Below, piece after piece: positions 56,401 to 64,000 of a DNA stretch of 64,000 bases (position 1 is the stretch's first letter; every line of letters starts with the position of its first letter). The notes beneath the pieces are model-generated. The model saw only the letters and a program-made list of their open reading frames with translations. It had not been told where the DNA came from and ran no database searches. Source of the DNA: Rhizobium sp. 18065 (GTDB lineage: Bacteria; Pseudomonadota; Alphaproteobacteria; Rhizobiales; Rhizobiaceae); contig NZ_CACSJP010000002.1 of NCBI RefSeq assembly GCF_902706095.1, positions 372,001-436,000 of the forward strand, written 5' to 3'. The position numbers and the translations under genes are program-made.

Positions 56401-57214
56401 TCGTCAGTTCGAAGTCGCCCTTCACGCGCGGCCCCGGCAACGGCTTCACCTGCCCCGGTTCCGATGCGTTCTCCGCCACTTTCCAGTTGGATTCAAACCG
56501 GCCCTTGTAGACCGGCCGGCCAGCCTCGAAGGCCAGCGCACCTTCCAGAACCAGATCGAAAGGTCGCGTTTCGGGGTCAAGTTTCAGACGCAAGGGCAGC
56601 GTGGCATCCTGCGGCGGCGATGTCGCCAGAGAAAACTGCGCCGGCTCGCCGTCCAGCACTGCACGTCCTTCGACGGTCCAGGGTCCGGAAAGAGAGCGGG
56701 CCGAAATCTCGGCGTCGAGATCTCTCAACAGGCGATTGCGACCCGACTGCTGGTCGATGAACTCAACTTCGGCGCCGATGACGGAGACGTTTTCCAGGAC
56801 GACCGTGCGAGCCGGAATGTCAGGCTTGCTGCCACGCAGCCAGTCCAGCGTGCCGTCCGGCAATAGGCGGATACGGGCTTTAGGCTCCTCGATCCGCATG
56901 TCGAAGATGCGCGCTTCACCCGACAGCAGCGGCGCCAGTTCGGCATCGAGGGAAAAGCGGGCGATCTGGACGAGCGGCGTGCCGTCAAGATCGGTTCCGA
57001 TCGTCACATCTTCCATCGTCACCGATGGAAACGGCAGGATGCGGGCGTTGACGGAGCCATGCACTACGACTTTCTTGCCGAGCAAGTGACTGGCCCGATC
57101 CTCGAAATTCTGTCGGAAATTCGTCCAGTCCACGAAGAGCGGAGCCAGAAGCGCCGAAAAAAGCGCAACGACAAGCAGGCCTCCGAGGCTTACCAGAATG
57201 CGTCCGAGCACCAA
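53453..57214 (-). CDS. Large AsmA-family protein
   Basis: A 1253-residue envelope protein. A single N-terminal membrane anchor (MVLGRILVSLGGLLVVALFSALLAPLFV) is followed by the AsmA opening DWTNFRQNFEDRASHLLGKKVVVHGSVNARILPFPSVTMEDVTIG and a very long repetitive beta-rich periplasmic region. The C-terminal AsmA domain (about 880-1110) is followed by a Glu/Arg-rich coiled coil (about 1135-1200) and a Pro-rich tail. By analogy with AsmA, TamB and YhdP it may help move lipids between membranes; this is inference. It stands alone, with no partner nearby. Confidence 0.88.
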   Translation of the reverse strand: MVLGRILVSLGGLLVVALFSALLAPLFVDWTNFRQNFEDRASHLLGKKVVVHGSVNARILPFPSVTMEDVTIGTDLDGTPLVQIARFSLDAELAPLLSGEARIFDMRIEEPKARIRLLPDGTLDWLRGSKPDIPARTVVLENVSVIGAEVEFIDQQSGRNRLLRDLDAEISARSLSGPWTVEGRAVLDGEPAQFSLATSPPQDATLPLRLKLDPETRPFDLVLEGALAFEAGRPVYKGRFESNWKVAENASEPGQVKPLPGPRVKGDFELTNERVAVPGYRLELGDPADPYVVNGEAKLDTGRRPEFLLTADGQQVDVNRLAGDGTKAKTSRSVATSVRQRLALLLATAAEIPIPSVPGRASLKLPAIVAGDTVFRDIQLDVRPAGNGWTVDRAVAVLPGRTQVEAKGWLRLTGAPSFDGELLVASTQPSGLATWISGNVDPAIRQLKSAGFSASVNLTSDLQRFENLELAVGAEPLKGRVERESVTGSAASLSVDLTGDALDLDAARAIAVLLVGEDAEQHLLAERIAARLKVGTLSAYGIESHDVDTVFSFDSGKIAVERLNVGDVSGASIEAHGAIGGSLLKPSGQGRIVVSADDPGPFLELLHERLPGNPLLPRLAASGQWYADSKLTVDVSLGNQDGGGLAAKLSGTSNGSRIEAQYKTSDLINPTDATKAEISATLENEEAQILLGQAGLEPLPLAIGEGGLLGVTVTSTPSAAADAVVTYTASSTSFQAHGTLATANSADMLDGDWTLDFKSDDLGPYLLTLGSILPETGTGLPVTLDAKVGLAKRQIAVQKFSADVDGNAVSATGTIDWQGEYPKARGSVSMDRADLEWLAQTVLGPVRDPASGALVDAALPKTVAQAEFAVELSAKRFTPGFAGAITDFAGKLSRKAGEIVIDDVSGQWLGGRASGRLSLANSEGAGFLQARLDLTGVDLAQTLSTLRAERGIEDAGVADGVFDATFVAEGSGNSVGELFRQSSGSGEIKLVKLNVPGFKLDIMADLLREADVVGTAVNEEKVREIADRLIKSGPMQVTGLSLPFAVTDGVVRVQNATVQTPEAQLGGDLRLSLTDGAFEAGVQVSLDAGEAALPGTDAGYRMLLSGDALSPTRSLDVTGLTNFLSLRAFEIERRRVETLQSNVLEKQRLRREAALARFRQDERDRAEVERLRLEQEARLKAEADEAERLAQEQRSLSLPADPVGTRPVEPGLLPLTTETVPPKPSLPVAPEEKVTRQPLPPVPLTFDTLPGLN

Positions 57215-57285
57215 ATGCCACTCCTTTATTCACAGCCCGCAAGGTAACCCAATTCGCCGCGGGAGCAAGCTGCAAGGTCTTGTAA

Positions 57286-58695
57286 TCAGAGCCTAAAAAT
57301 CTTGCCTGGATTGAATATGTTATCTGGGTCCATGCTCGTCTTGATTGTCCGCATCACAGGCAGCGCACTCGCCAGTTCCTGCTCGAGATAACTGATCTTG
57401 CCCTGGCCTATGCCGTGTTCGCCGGTGCAGGTCCCCTCCATCGCCAGCGCGCGATTGTTGAGCCGCCCGATAAACGCCTCTGCTTTGGCAACGTCTTCAG
57501 GATCCTTGTCGTTGAACAGCAGAAGCACGTGAAAATTGCCGTCTCCGGCATGGCCGACGATTGGAGCCAGAAAATTGTTTTCGCGAATATCCGCCTGCGT
57601 TTGTGCGACACAGTCTGCCAGCATCGAAATCGGCACGCAAACGTCGGTCGAGAGCGCGGCAAGTTCCGGCGCCAGCGCACGGCTCGCCCAATAGGCGTTG
57701 TGCCGCGCCTTCCATAAGCTTGCGCGCTCTTCGGCATTGGTTGTGTAGTGGAATTCACCACCGCCGAATTCGGCCGCGATCTCGGCAAACTGCTGTGATT
57801 GCAGGGCAACCGTTTCATCCGTGCCGTGGAACTCGACAAACAATGTCGGCCGCTCCTCGTAGGACAGTTTGGAATAGGCGTTGCAGGCGCGGATCTGCAT
57901 CTCGTCCAGCATCTCGATGCGCGCCACCGGCACACCCATCTGGATCGTCATGATCACCGCATTGCAGGCATCCTGCAGTGTCGGAAAGGCACACACACCG
58001 CCGCTGATCTTCGCCGGTATGCCCTGCAGGCGCAGCGTGATCGAGGTGATCAGACCAAGGGTTCCTTCCGAACCGACGAACAACCGGGTCAAATCGTAAC
58101 CCGCGGACGACTTGCGTGCACGCTGCGCAGTCAGGATCTCCTCGCCATTGGCCGTAACCACGGTCAAGGCGAGCACATTGTCCTTCATCGTGCCGTAGCG
58201 CACCGCATTTGTGCCCGAGGCGCGTGTCGATGCCATGCCGCCAAGCGAGGCATTGGCACCCGGATCGATGGGAAAGAACAGCCCCGTGTCGCGGAGATAG
58301 GTATTGAGCTCTTCGCGCGTCACGCCCGGCTCGACCGTGCAGTCGAGATCCTCGGCATTGACCCGCAAGACCTTGTTCATCCGGCTGAAGTCGACGGAAA
58401 TGCCGCCGAACGGTGCATTCACCTGCCCCTCCAACGATGAGCCTACCCCGAAGGCAATGACAGGAACCTTGTGCGCGGCGCAGGCACGAACGACATCGCG
58501 CACATCGTCGCTGCTTTCGACGAAGACGATGCCGTCAGGCAATTGCGACGGCAGGTAGGTGGTCGTGTGGCTGTGCTGTTCGCGAAACGACTGGCCCGTC
58601 TGGAAAGCGTCTCCAAAACGCTGCTTCAGGATCGCACACACAGTTGCGATTGCCTCGACATTACGCGGGCCCTCGATAACATCCTTCAGCGCCAT
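57286..58695 (-). CDS. FAD-linked oxidase of the D-lactate dehydrogenase/GlcD type
   Basis: A 469-residue flavoprotein with an FAD_binding_4 domain (VFVESSDDVRDVVRACAAHKVPVIAFGVGSSLEGQVNAPFGGISVD) and a C-terminal FAD-oxidase domain (VGHAGDGNFHVLLLF, GEHGIGQGK...MDPDNIFNPGKIF). Family members oxidise D-2-hydroxy acids such as D-lactate, glycolate or 2-hydroxyglutarate and pass electrons to a quinone or cytochrome; the substrate here is not settled by sequence. The ATG at 58695 has GGGAG upstream; an ATG at 58710 would also be in frame. Confidence 0.9.
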   Translation of the reverse strand: MALKDVIEGPRNVEAIATVCAILKQRFGDAFQTGQSFREQHSHTTTYLPSQLPDGIVFVESSDDVRDVVRACAAHKVPVIAFGVGSSLEGQVNAPFGGISVDFSRMNKVLRVNAEDLDCTVEPGVTREELNTYLRDTGLFFPIDPGANASLGGMASTRASGTNAVRYGTMKDNVLALTVVTANGEEILTAQRARKSSAGYDLTRLFVGSEGTLGLITSITLRLQGIPAKISGGVCAFPTLQDACNAVIMTIQMGVPVARIEMLDEMQIRACNAYSKLSYEERPTLFVEFHGTDETVALQSQQFAEIAAEFGGGEFHYTTNAEERASLWKARHNAYWASRALAPELAALSTDVCVPISMLADCVAQTQADIRENNFLAPIVGHAGDGNFHVLLLFNDKDPEDVAKAEAFIGRLNNRALAMEGTCTGEHGIGQGKISYLEQELASALPVMRTIKTSMDPDNIFNPGKIFRL

Positions 58696-58836
58696 ATCGG
58701 CCACTCCCATCCACCAGGACCATCGCGGCAGATCATGCGCCGCACTCCGTGGCGTCTGCTATGGGATAGGCTCCGGCGTTTGTCCAGCCGGTGAAAGGCG
58801 CGGCGGTATGAAGCGCCGCGACCTTTCTGTCGGTTG

Positions 58837-61800
58837 CTACTCCGCAGCAATCCGCCGCGGCTCCCCGGCATCGTTGGCCGCCGCGGTGGCATCCTGCAAT
58901 TCCGACTTCAACCGCTCTTCCTCATGCGCATGCGGCTTGGAGAAGCGGGCCAGCAGCAGATAGGCGACCGGTGTGATGTACAGTGTCACCAGCGTCGCCA
59001 TGCCCAGTCCACCGACGATGACCCAGCCGAGCGCGATACGCGCTTCGGCACCGGCTCCCTTTGCAAGGACCAGCGGCAGGCCGCCCAGCACAGTGGCGAT
59101 CATCGTCATCATCACCGGCCGCAGGCGGATCGAACACGCGCTTTCGATCGCCTCGCGAACGCTGGCACCCCGGTCGCGCAGCTGGTTGGCGAATTCGACG
59201 ATCAGGATACCGTTCTTCGCCATGACGCCGACCAGCAGAACGAGACCGATCTGGCTGTAGACGTTCAGGCTGGAGCCGGTGATCACCAGAGCAAACACCG
59301 CACAGGCAAGGCCGAGCGGCACCGTCGCCATGATGATCAGTGCCGAAATCACACTTTCGAACTGCGCCGCAAGCACCAGGAAGATGATGGCAAAGGCGAA
59401 GCCGAATGTCAGCGCCATGCCGGAGGCGTTCTCCTCAAGCGTGGCCGCTTCGGCAAGCGGGACCAGCCGCGCGCCGGCGGGTAGAAGCGGTTCGGCAATG
59501 GCCTTCATCGCTTCGACCGCACTGCCAAGCGATACGCCTTCGTTCAGGCTGGACGAAAACGACACAGAGGCAAGCTGCTGCTCGCGATTGAGCTGCGGCG
59601 AGACGGCATTTTCCTGCAGCGTCGCAATGGTCGACATCGGTACCACGCGACCGTCGGACGTGGTCAGGAATATGTTTTCCAGATCCGTCGGATCGTTGAT
59701 CGGCTGCGTGCTGGAAATCAGCCGAACCGGAATGGCGTCGCCGTCGACGAACACATCCGTCACCGAGCGCCCTTCCAGCAGGGCCTGTACCGAGGTCCCG
59801 ATCGCGTTGATATCGACGCCGAGATCGGAGGCGCGTTCGCGATTGATCGTCACCGATATCTGCGCCTGCGTCGGCTCGTTATCCAGCCGCGGCGTCTGGA
59901 ACAGATTGGAGTTGCGCATCTGGTCAACGACCTTGATCGCCGCTTCCGTCAGTTTCTCGTGGTCACTGCCGACAAGCGCCATCTGCAGACCGCTGCCCGC
60001 GCCGCGAATGCGCAGACTGTTGGTCTGGAAGACATTGCCGCGCAATGCCGGCACCGTCGCCGCTGCGGCATTGATATCCTGGACGATCTGGTCCTGTGTG
60101 CGCTCGCGCTCGCTCCAGGGTGCCAGTGTCAGAACCATGAATGCGCTGTTCGTTGCGCCCTGCCCGGAGATCGAGAAGATATTGCGGATCTCGCCGCTAT
60201 CGACCAAGGGCTTCAGTGTCTCCTCCACGCGCTGGACCTGGTCGCGCGTATAGGCAAGGCTCACGCCCTGCGGCGCAGAGAGCCGAAGCATGACCATCGA
60301 CCGGTCTTCCTGCGGCGTCAGCTCGTTTTGGATCAACCCGAATGTCGCAAATGCCGCACCCGAGATCAGCACGGAAACGACAACGACGATCAGCGGATTG
60401 CTGAGACTTGAATGCAGGGTTCGCTTGTAGACCCTCGAAAACAGCGCACCGAACCGACCGAGAAGTCCGTGATCCTCATGCTCGGACTTGCCGAGCATGC
60501 GTGATGCCAGCATCGGGCATAGAGTGAGTGCCGTCACCGACGACAGAAGAACGGCAAAGGCAAGCACGAAGCCGAACTCGCGGAACAGGCCGCCAAGCTG
60601 CCCCGGCAGGAAGGAGAGTGGAATGAACACAGCCGCCAATGTTGCGGTCGTTGCCAGAACCGCAAAGAACACTTCCTGCGTTCCGAGAACCGCCGCCGCG
60701 CGTGGGCCCATGCCCTCTGCACGCCGGCGCACGATATTTTCCAGCACGACGATCGCATCGTCGACGACAAGACCGGTCGCCAGAACGATGGCGAGAAGCG
60801 TGAGGATATTGATCGAGAACCCGACCATGTAGATGGCAACCAGCGTTCCGATCAATGCCACCGGCATCGTCAGGGCGGGAATGAGCGTAGCCTTCCAATC
60901 GCGCAGGAAGAGATAAAGCACGACGACAACGATGAAGGCGGAAAGCGAAAGCGCCAGTTCCACCTCATGCAGCGCGCCTTCGATGAACACCGCGTCATCG
61001 CTGGTGATGGCGATTCTCGTGCCTTCCGGTAGTGTTTTCGACAGGGCGTCGACGGCCGCGTGCACGCCTTCGGAGATGTTCAGCGTATTGGACTGCGCCT
61101 GGCGAATGATGCCAAGGCCCACCCCCTGCACGCCATTCGAGCGCAGGGACGTCGATCCGTCATCCGGACCAAGCGTCACAGTCGCCACATCGCGCAACCG
61201 CACCTTGTCGCCGATCAGCACATTCTCGAAATCTTCGGGCGTTGTCAGATTGGCCGTTGCCCGCACGACAATGTCCTGCGTCATGGATTCGAGCGAGCCC
61301 GCCGGCACATCCATCGCGGAACTCTGCAGTGCGGTTGCAAGATCTGCAACGCTCAGCCCACGGCTGGCCAGTGCTGCCTGATTGACATCGACGCGAAAGA
61401 CCTTCTCCTGATCGCCATAGACCTGGACATCGGCCACGCCTTCGACGGCCGCAAGGCGGTCGGATATCTCGTTATCGACGAGCAGCGTCAGATCTTCCAT
61501 GCTGAGAATCGAAGACGTGACCGCAAGGCGCATGATGGCCTGCGAATCCGAGTCTGCCTTGACGATGCGCGGCTCGTCGGCGTCATCCGGCAACTGGTTC
61601 GCCACGCGGCCTAGCGCGTCTCGCACATCGTTCGCCGCAACCGCCAGATCGACATTGTCGCTGAATTCCAGCGTCGTGCGGCTCTCGCCGAACTGCGATC
61701 GGGACGAGATCGACTTCAGGCCGCTGACGCGTGCAACGGCGCCTTCGACCACCTTGGTCACTTCCTGGTCCATTGTCTGGGCCGAGGCGCCGTCATAGTC

Positions 61801-61983
61801 GGTGGTGACCGAGATCACCGGCTGATCGACATCCGGCAATTCGCGCACTTCGATACCGGCAAGTGCTGCAAGACCAGCAACGACCAGAAGCGTATTCAGC
61901 ACCGCAGCCAGAACCGGGCGCCGAACGAAGAGCGCCGTGAAGGACTGACCTGATTTTTCAGATGAGCTGTCGACAGGGTTCAT
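58837..61983 (-). CDS. RND-family multidrug efflux permease
   Basis: A 1048-residue inner-membrane pump of the HAE1 group with twelve predicted membrane helices and two large periplasmic loops. The proton-relay motif GLVVDDAIVVLENIVRRR is in helix 4; FLRDWKATLIPALTMPVALIGT, FIPLSFLPGQLGGLFREF and GVMAKNGILIVEFANQLRDRG are also typical. Its ATG overlaps the adaptor stop by four bases, so translation is coupled. No outer-membrane channel gene follows within the window. Confidence 0.96.
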   Translation of the reverse strand: MNPVDSSSEKSGQSFTALFVRRPVLAAVLNTLLVVAGLAALAGIEVRELPDVDQPVISVTTDYDGASAQTMDQEVTKVVEGAVARVSGLKSISSRSQFGESRTTLEFSDNVDLAVAANDVRDALGRVANQLPDDADEPRIVKADSDSQAIMRLAVTSSILSMEDLTLLVDNEISDRLAAVEGVADVQVYGDQEKVFRVDVNQAALASRGLSVADLATALQSSAMDVPAGSLESMTQDIVVRATANLTTPEDFENVLIGDKVRLRDVATVTLGPDDGSTSLRSNGVQGVGLGIIRQAQSNTLNISEGVHAAVDALSKTLPEGTRIAITSDDAVFIEGALHEVELALSLSAFIVVVVLYLFLRDWKATLIPALTMPVALIGTLVAIYMVGFSINILTLLAIVLATGLVVDDAIVVLENIVRRRAEGMGPRAAAVLGTQEVFFAVLATTATLAAVFIPLSFLPGQLGGLFREFGFVLAFAVLLSSVTALTLCPMLASRMLGKSEHEDHGLLGRFGALFSRVYKRTLHSSLSNPLIVVVVSVLISGAAFATFGLIQNELTPQEDRSMVMLRLSAPQGVSLAYTRDQVQRVEETLKPLVDSGEIRNIFSISGQGATNSAFMVLTLAPWSERERTQDQIVQDINAAAATVPALRGNVFQTNSLRIRGAGSGLQMALVGSDHEKLTEAAIKVVDQMRNSNLFQTPRLDNEPTQAQISVTINRERASDLGVDINAIGTSVQALLEGRSVTDVFVDGDAIPVRLISSTQPINDPTDLENIFLTTSDGRVVPMSTIATLQENAVSPQLNREQQLASVSFSSSLNEGVSLGSAVEAMKAIAEPLLPAGARLVPLAEAATLEENASGMALTFGFAFAIIFLVLAAQFESVISALIIMATVPLGLACAVFALVITGSSLNVYSQIGLVLLVGVMAKNGILIVEFANQLRDRGASVREAIESACSIRLRPVMMTMIATVLGGLPLVLAKGAGAEARIALGWVIVGGLGMATLVTLYITPVAYLLLARFSKPHAHEEERLKSELQDATAAANDAGEPRRIAAE

Positions 61984-63191
61984 TGGCTTGCCACCTCCGG
62001 CGTCGTCGCGTTCTTGTCGCTGCCCGCAACCTGCCCTGCAATCTGAACACCGCCGCCCTCCCGCACGCGCTGCAAGCCTTCGACGGCAACAACGTCGCCT
62101 TCCTTCAGGGCGGAATCGACAAGAACCTGGTCCGAGTTGCGCTGGATGATGCGCACCCGTGTCTTGACCGATTTGTCATCCTTGACCTGCCAGACGAACG
62201 AACCTTGCCCGTCCCACTGGACCGCGAGCGGATTGACAGCCGGATAGTGGTCGCCGGCAAACTTCATGGTGACATTGAACGACATGCCGGCCCGCAGCAG
62301 GTCGTTGGTGTTATCGATCCGGGCACGAATGCGAATGGTCCGGCTCGCCGGGTCAACGCGGTTATCGACAGCGTCAACCTTGCCGGCGAATACATCGCCC
62401 GGTCTCGAAACCGAAATCGCCTCGATCGCCATACCGGCCTTCACCGCCGTCGCGAACCGCTCCGGCGCCCAGAAGTCGACCAGCAACTCGGACCGGTTGT
62501 CCAGCGTGACGACATTGCTCGATGTCGTGACATTGTCGCCGATACTCACCCCGACAATACCGATGATCCCGTCGATCGGGGCAACGATGTCGCGGCGCTT
62601 GAGATTGAGCTCTGCTGTCGTCAGCGCCAGTTGCGCCTGCTCCAGGGCAATCTGGGCGTCGAGAACTTCAAGCCGCGAGAAGCTCTGAAGGTTGCGGTAG
62701 GATTCGGATTTTTCGCTGGCGCTACGCAGCCCGACCTTGGCCAGGTCACGCAAGATGATCTGCTCATCGTCATCGAGCGTGGCGATAACCTGCCCCTTCG
62801 TCACCCGTTCCCCCGAGGATACGAGGATCTCGGTGATCGTTCCGGAAGCCTGCGGCATCACGGTCACCGCCTGGATCGCTTCGCCATCGCCGATAGCACT
62901 CAGGCGATCGTTCAGAACGCCAACCGTAACCGGCTGGGTGACAATCAGGATCGGCTGGTTGCGGCCACCCTGACGCTGTCCCTGGCCTGCAGTCTGGCCT
63001 TTGCCGCGCGACTGACCCTGTGCCTGCGGTCCTTCACCGGCTGCACCGGAACTTGAAACCATCGCCACCAAGTTCTGCGGCACGCCCATCTGAACCAGCG
63101 TCTGGCCAGCCTGCGGCGAGACATAGACCCAAAGACACAGCCCTGCGAAAAGCAGCAACAGACTGAGACCGAGTTGCTTCCAAAGCGGCAT
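61980..63191 (-). CDS. RND efflux periplasmic adaptor (membrane fusion protein)
   Basis: A 403-residue membrane-fusion protein linking the permease to an outer-membrane channel. It has an N-terminal anchor (MPLWKQLGLSLLLLFAGLCLWVYV), a Gly/Gln-rich linker (about 60-90), a lipoyl/hairpin region (TEILVSSGERVTKGQVIATLDDDEQIILRDLAKV..., NLKRRDIVAPIDGIIG) and the beta-barrel domain (VDFWAPERFATAVKAGM). The ATG at 63191 has GGAG six bases upstream. First gene of the two-gene pump operon. Confidence 0.95.
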   Translation of the reverse strand: MPLWKQLGLSLLLLFAGLCLWVYVSPQAGQTLVQMGVPQNLVAMVSSSGAAGEGPQAQGQSRGKGQTAGQGQRQGGRNQPILIVTQPVTVGVLNDRLSAIGDGEAIQAVTVMPQASGTITEILVSSGERVTKGQVIATLDDDEQIILRDLAKVGLRSASEKSESYRNLQSFSRLEVLDAQIALEQAQLALTTAELNLKRRDIVAPIDGIIGIVGVSIGDNVTTSSNVVTLDNRSELLVDFWAPERFATAVKAGMAIEAISVSRPGDVFAGKVDAVDNRVDPASRTIRIRARIDNTNDLLRAGMSFNVTMKFAGDHYPAVNPLAVQWDGQGSFVWQVKDDKSVKTRVRIIQRNSDQVLVDSALKEGDVVAVEGLQRVREGGGVQIAGQVAGSDKNATTPEVASQ

Positions 63192-63514
63192 GCGGAACTC
63201 CAAATTTATGCAATGAAAATCGTGCTCAACTATCTTGTTTCAAGGGGCCGAATGCAATGCCCGATCATCAAGCTTACTGATTTGTAATATCACGCGAATT
63301 CACGCGACCGTGATTGTCGGTCGTGGCTGACAACGGCGTTTGTGGCCAGATTTCCCACAGCACATGGCGAAAGCATCCTTGCAACCGCTGACACCAGTTT
63401 GCCTCGGCGCCTGCAAGCGCGCCAGCCACAAAAACCGTGAGCAAGCAAGGCGCCTGGAATAAAACCAGAACGCTTTGTCTGGTCTTTCCAGACCGAATCA
63501 CTACATTGAGCCGC
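63192..63514. other. Divergent promoter region between the efflux operon and uvrD-like gene
   Basis: This 323-base stretch must hold the promoters of both divergent genes. A six-base inverted repeat, CGACCG with CGGTCG around seven bases (63305-63323), and a direct repeat of CACGCG (63291 and 63301) are visible and could be regulator sites, but no known consensus fits. No local regulator gene is present in the window. Confidence 0.4.
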
Positions 63515-64000
63515 ATGAGTAACGGTTTCGACGACATTCCTTTCTTCGACGAAGAGCCCGCCCCGCGCAAGCCGGTGCAGGCGAAGGGCAGCACCTCTGC
63601 CCCGTCATCCGGCAGCGGGCTGGGTATCGCTGCCCGCGCCATGGCAGCACGCGACCAGGCGCGAATTCCGGATTATCTTTCCGGCCTGAACCCGGAACAG
63701 CGTCTGGCCGTCGAAACCGTCGATGGTCCGCTTCTGGTTCTGGCGGGTGCCGGAACCGGCAAGACCCGCGTCCTGACGACCCGGATCGCCCATATCCTTG
63801 CCACCAACAAGGCCTTCCCGTCTCAGCTTCTCGCCGTCACCTTCACCAACAAGGCGGCACGCGAGATGAAGGAGCGCATCGGCCACCTTGTCGGCGGTGC
63901 CGTCGAAGGCATGCCCTGGCTCGGAACCTTCCACTCGATCGGAGTTAAACTCCTGCGTCGCCATGCCGAACTGGTCGGGCTGTCGTCGGATTTCACCATT
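63515..64000 (+). CDS. UvrD/PcrA-type DNA helicase (N-terminal part)
   Basis: The first 162 codons of an SF1A helicase; the gene continues beyond the right edge. After a 45-residue Pro/Ala-rich N-terminal extension it reads YLSGLNPEQRLAVETVDGPLLVLAGAGTGKTRVLTTRIAHIL with the Walker A AGAGTGKT, then VTFTNKAAREMKERIGHLV (motif Ia) and WLGTFHSIGVKLLRRHAELVG (motif Ib). This is the UvrD/PcrA pattern, acting in nucleotide excision and mismatch repair; uvrD is likely but full sequence would be needed to separate it from relatives. Confidence 0.92.
   Translation, partial: MSNGFDDIPFFDEEPAPRKPVQAKGSTSAPSSGSGLGIAARAMAARDQARIPDYLSGLNPEQRLAVETVDGPLLVLAGAGTGKTRVLTTRIAHILATNKAFPSQLLAVTFTNKAAREMKERIGHLVGGAVEGMPWLGTFHSIGVKLLRRHAELVGLSSDFTI

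Overview
The window is chromosomal DNA from an alphaproteobacterium of the order Hyphomicrobiales (Rhizobiales), most like the Rhizobium/Agrobacterium group. The evidence is a high-GC, codon-biased sequence, a circularly permuted two-piece tmRNA gene next to sspB, an hmuTUV haem importer with IsdG-like and HutX partners, PleD-like regulators, and the order degP-DUF2065-hflC-hflK-folA-thyA. I see no insertion sequence, prophage or CRISPR array; this looks like ordinary core and semi-core genome with a few accessory islands.

Layout. 0-3 kb: the edge of an ABC ATPase, a PleD-like diguanylate cyclase and its duplicated output-less REC-REC relative, and a small secreted protein. 3-10 kb: a large MscS channel, then a haem island (hutX and an IsdG-type haem monooxygenase, divergent from hmuTUV), two tandem DnaA boxes and tRNA-Lys. 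10-17 kb: PhzF, NUDIX and EEP-family enzymes downstream of an Fbp-type ABC importer. 17-24.5 kb: a CASTOR/POLLUX-type channel, an aminotransferase, a soluble two-PAS chemoreceptor, ilvC and a TetR regulator with a perfect palindromic operator. 24.8-31.6 kb: a tandem pair of small periplasmic proteins, Lrp regulator/racemase, pdxJ, a 338-aa orphan, a MerR-LuxR hybrid regulator, a DUF4405 membrane protein and a small Dda/RecD-like helicase. 31.7-36.5 kb: a cobalt-type nitrile hydratase operon, membrane proteins, an aldo/keto reductase and an ArsR regulator. 36.5-46.2 kb: ilvBN with an attenuator leader, a HerA-like ATPase, miaA/serB back to back, a GNAT enzyme and a GGDEF-EAL protein. 46.2-53.4 kb: protein quality control (DegP, HflKC, tmRNA, SspB) and thymidylate synthesis (folA, thyA). 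53.4-64 kb: AsmA-like protein, FAD-linked oxidase, RND pump and the start of a UvrD/PcrA helicase.

Main connections. Branched-chain amino acid synthesis is represented twice (ilvC and ilvBN). The ilvB leader encodes an 18-residue peptide with five consecutive Val/Leu/Ile codons, whose AUG lies where the promoter predicts transcription should start; this is the best regulatory find. HflKC, DegP, SspB and tmRNA form a proteostasis neighbourhood. The haem genes give uptake (HmuTUV), cytosolic handling (HutX) and ring cleavage (IsdG-like), although no hmuS is visible here.
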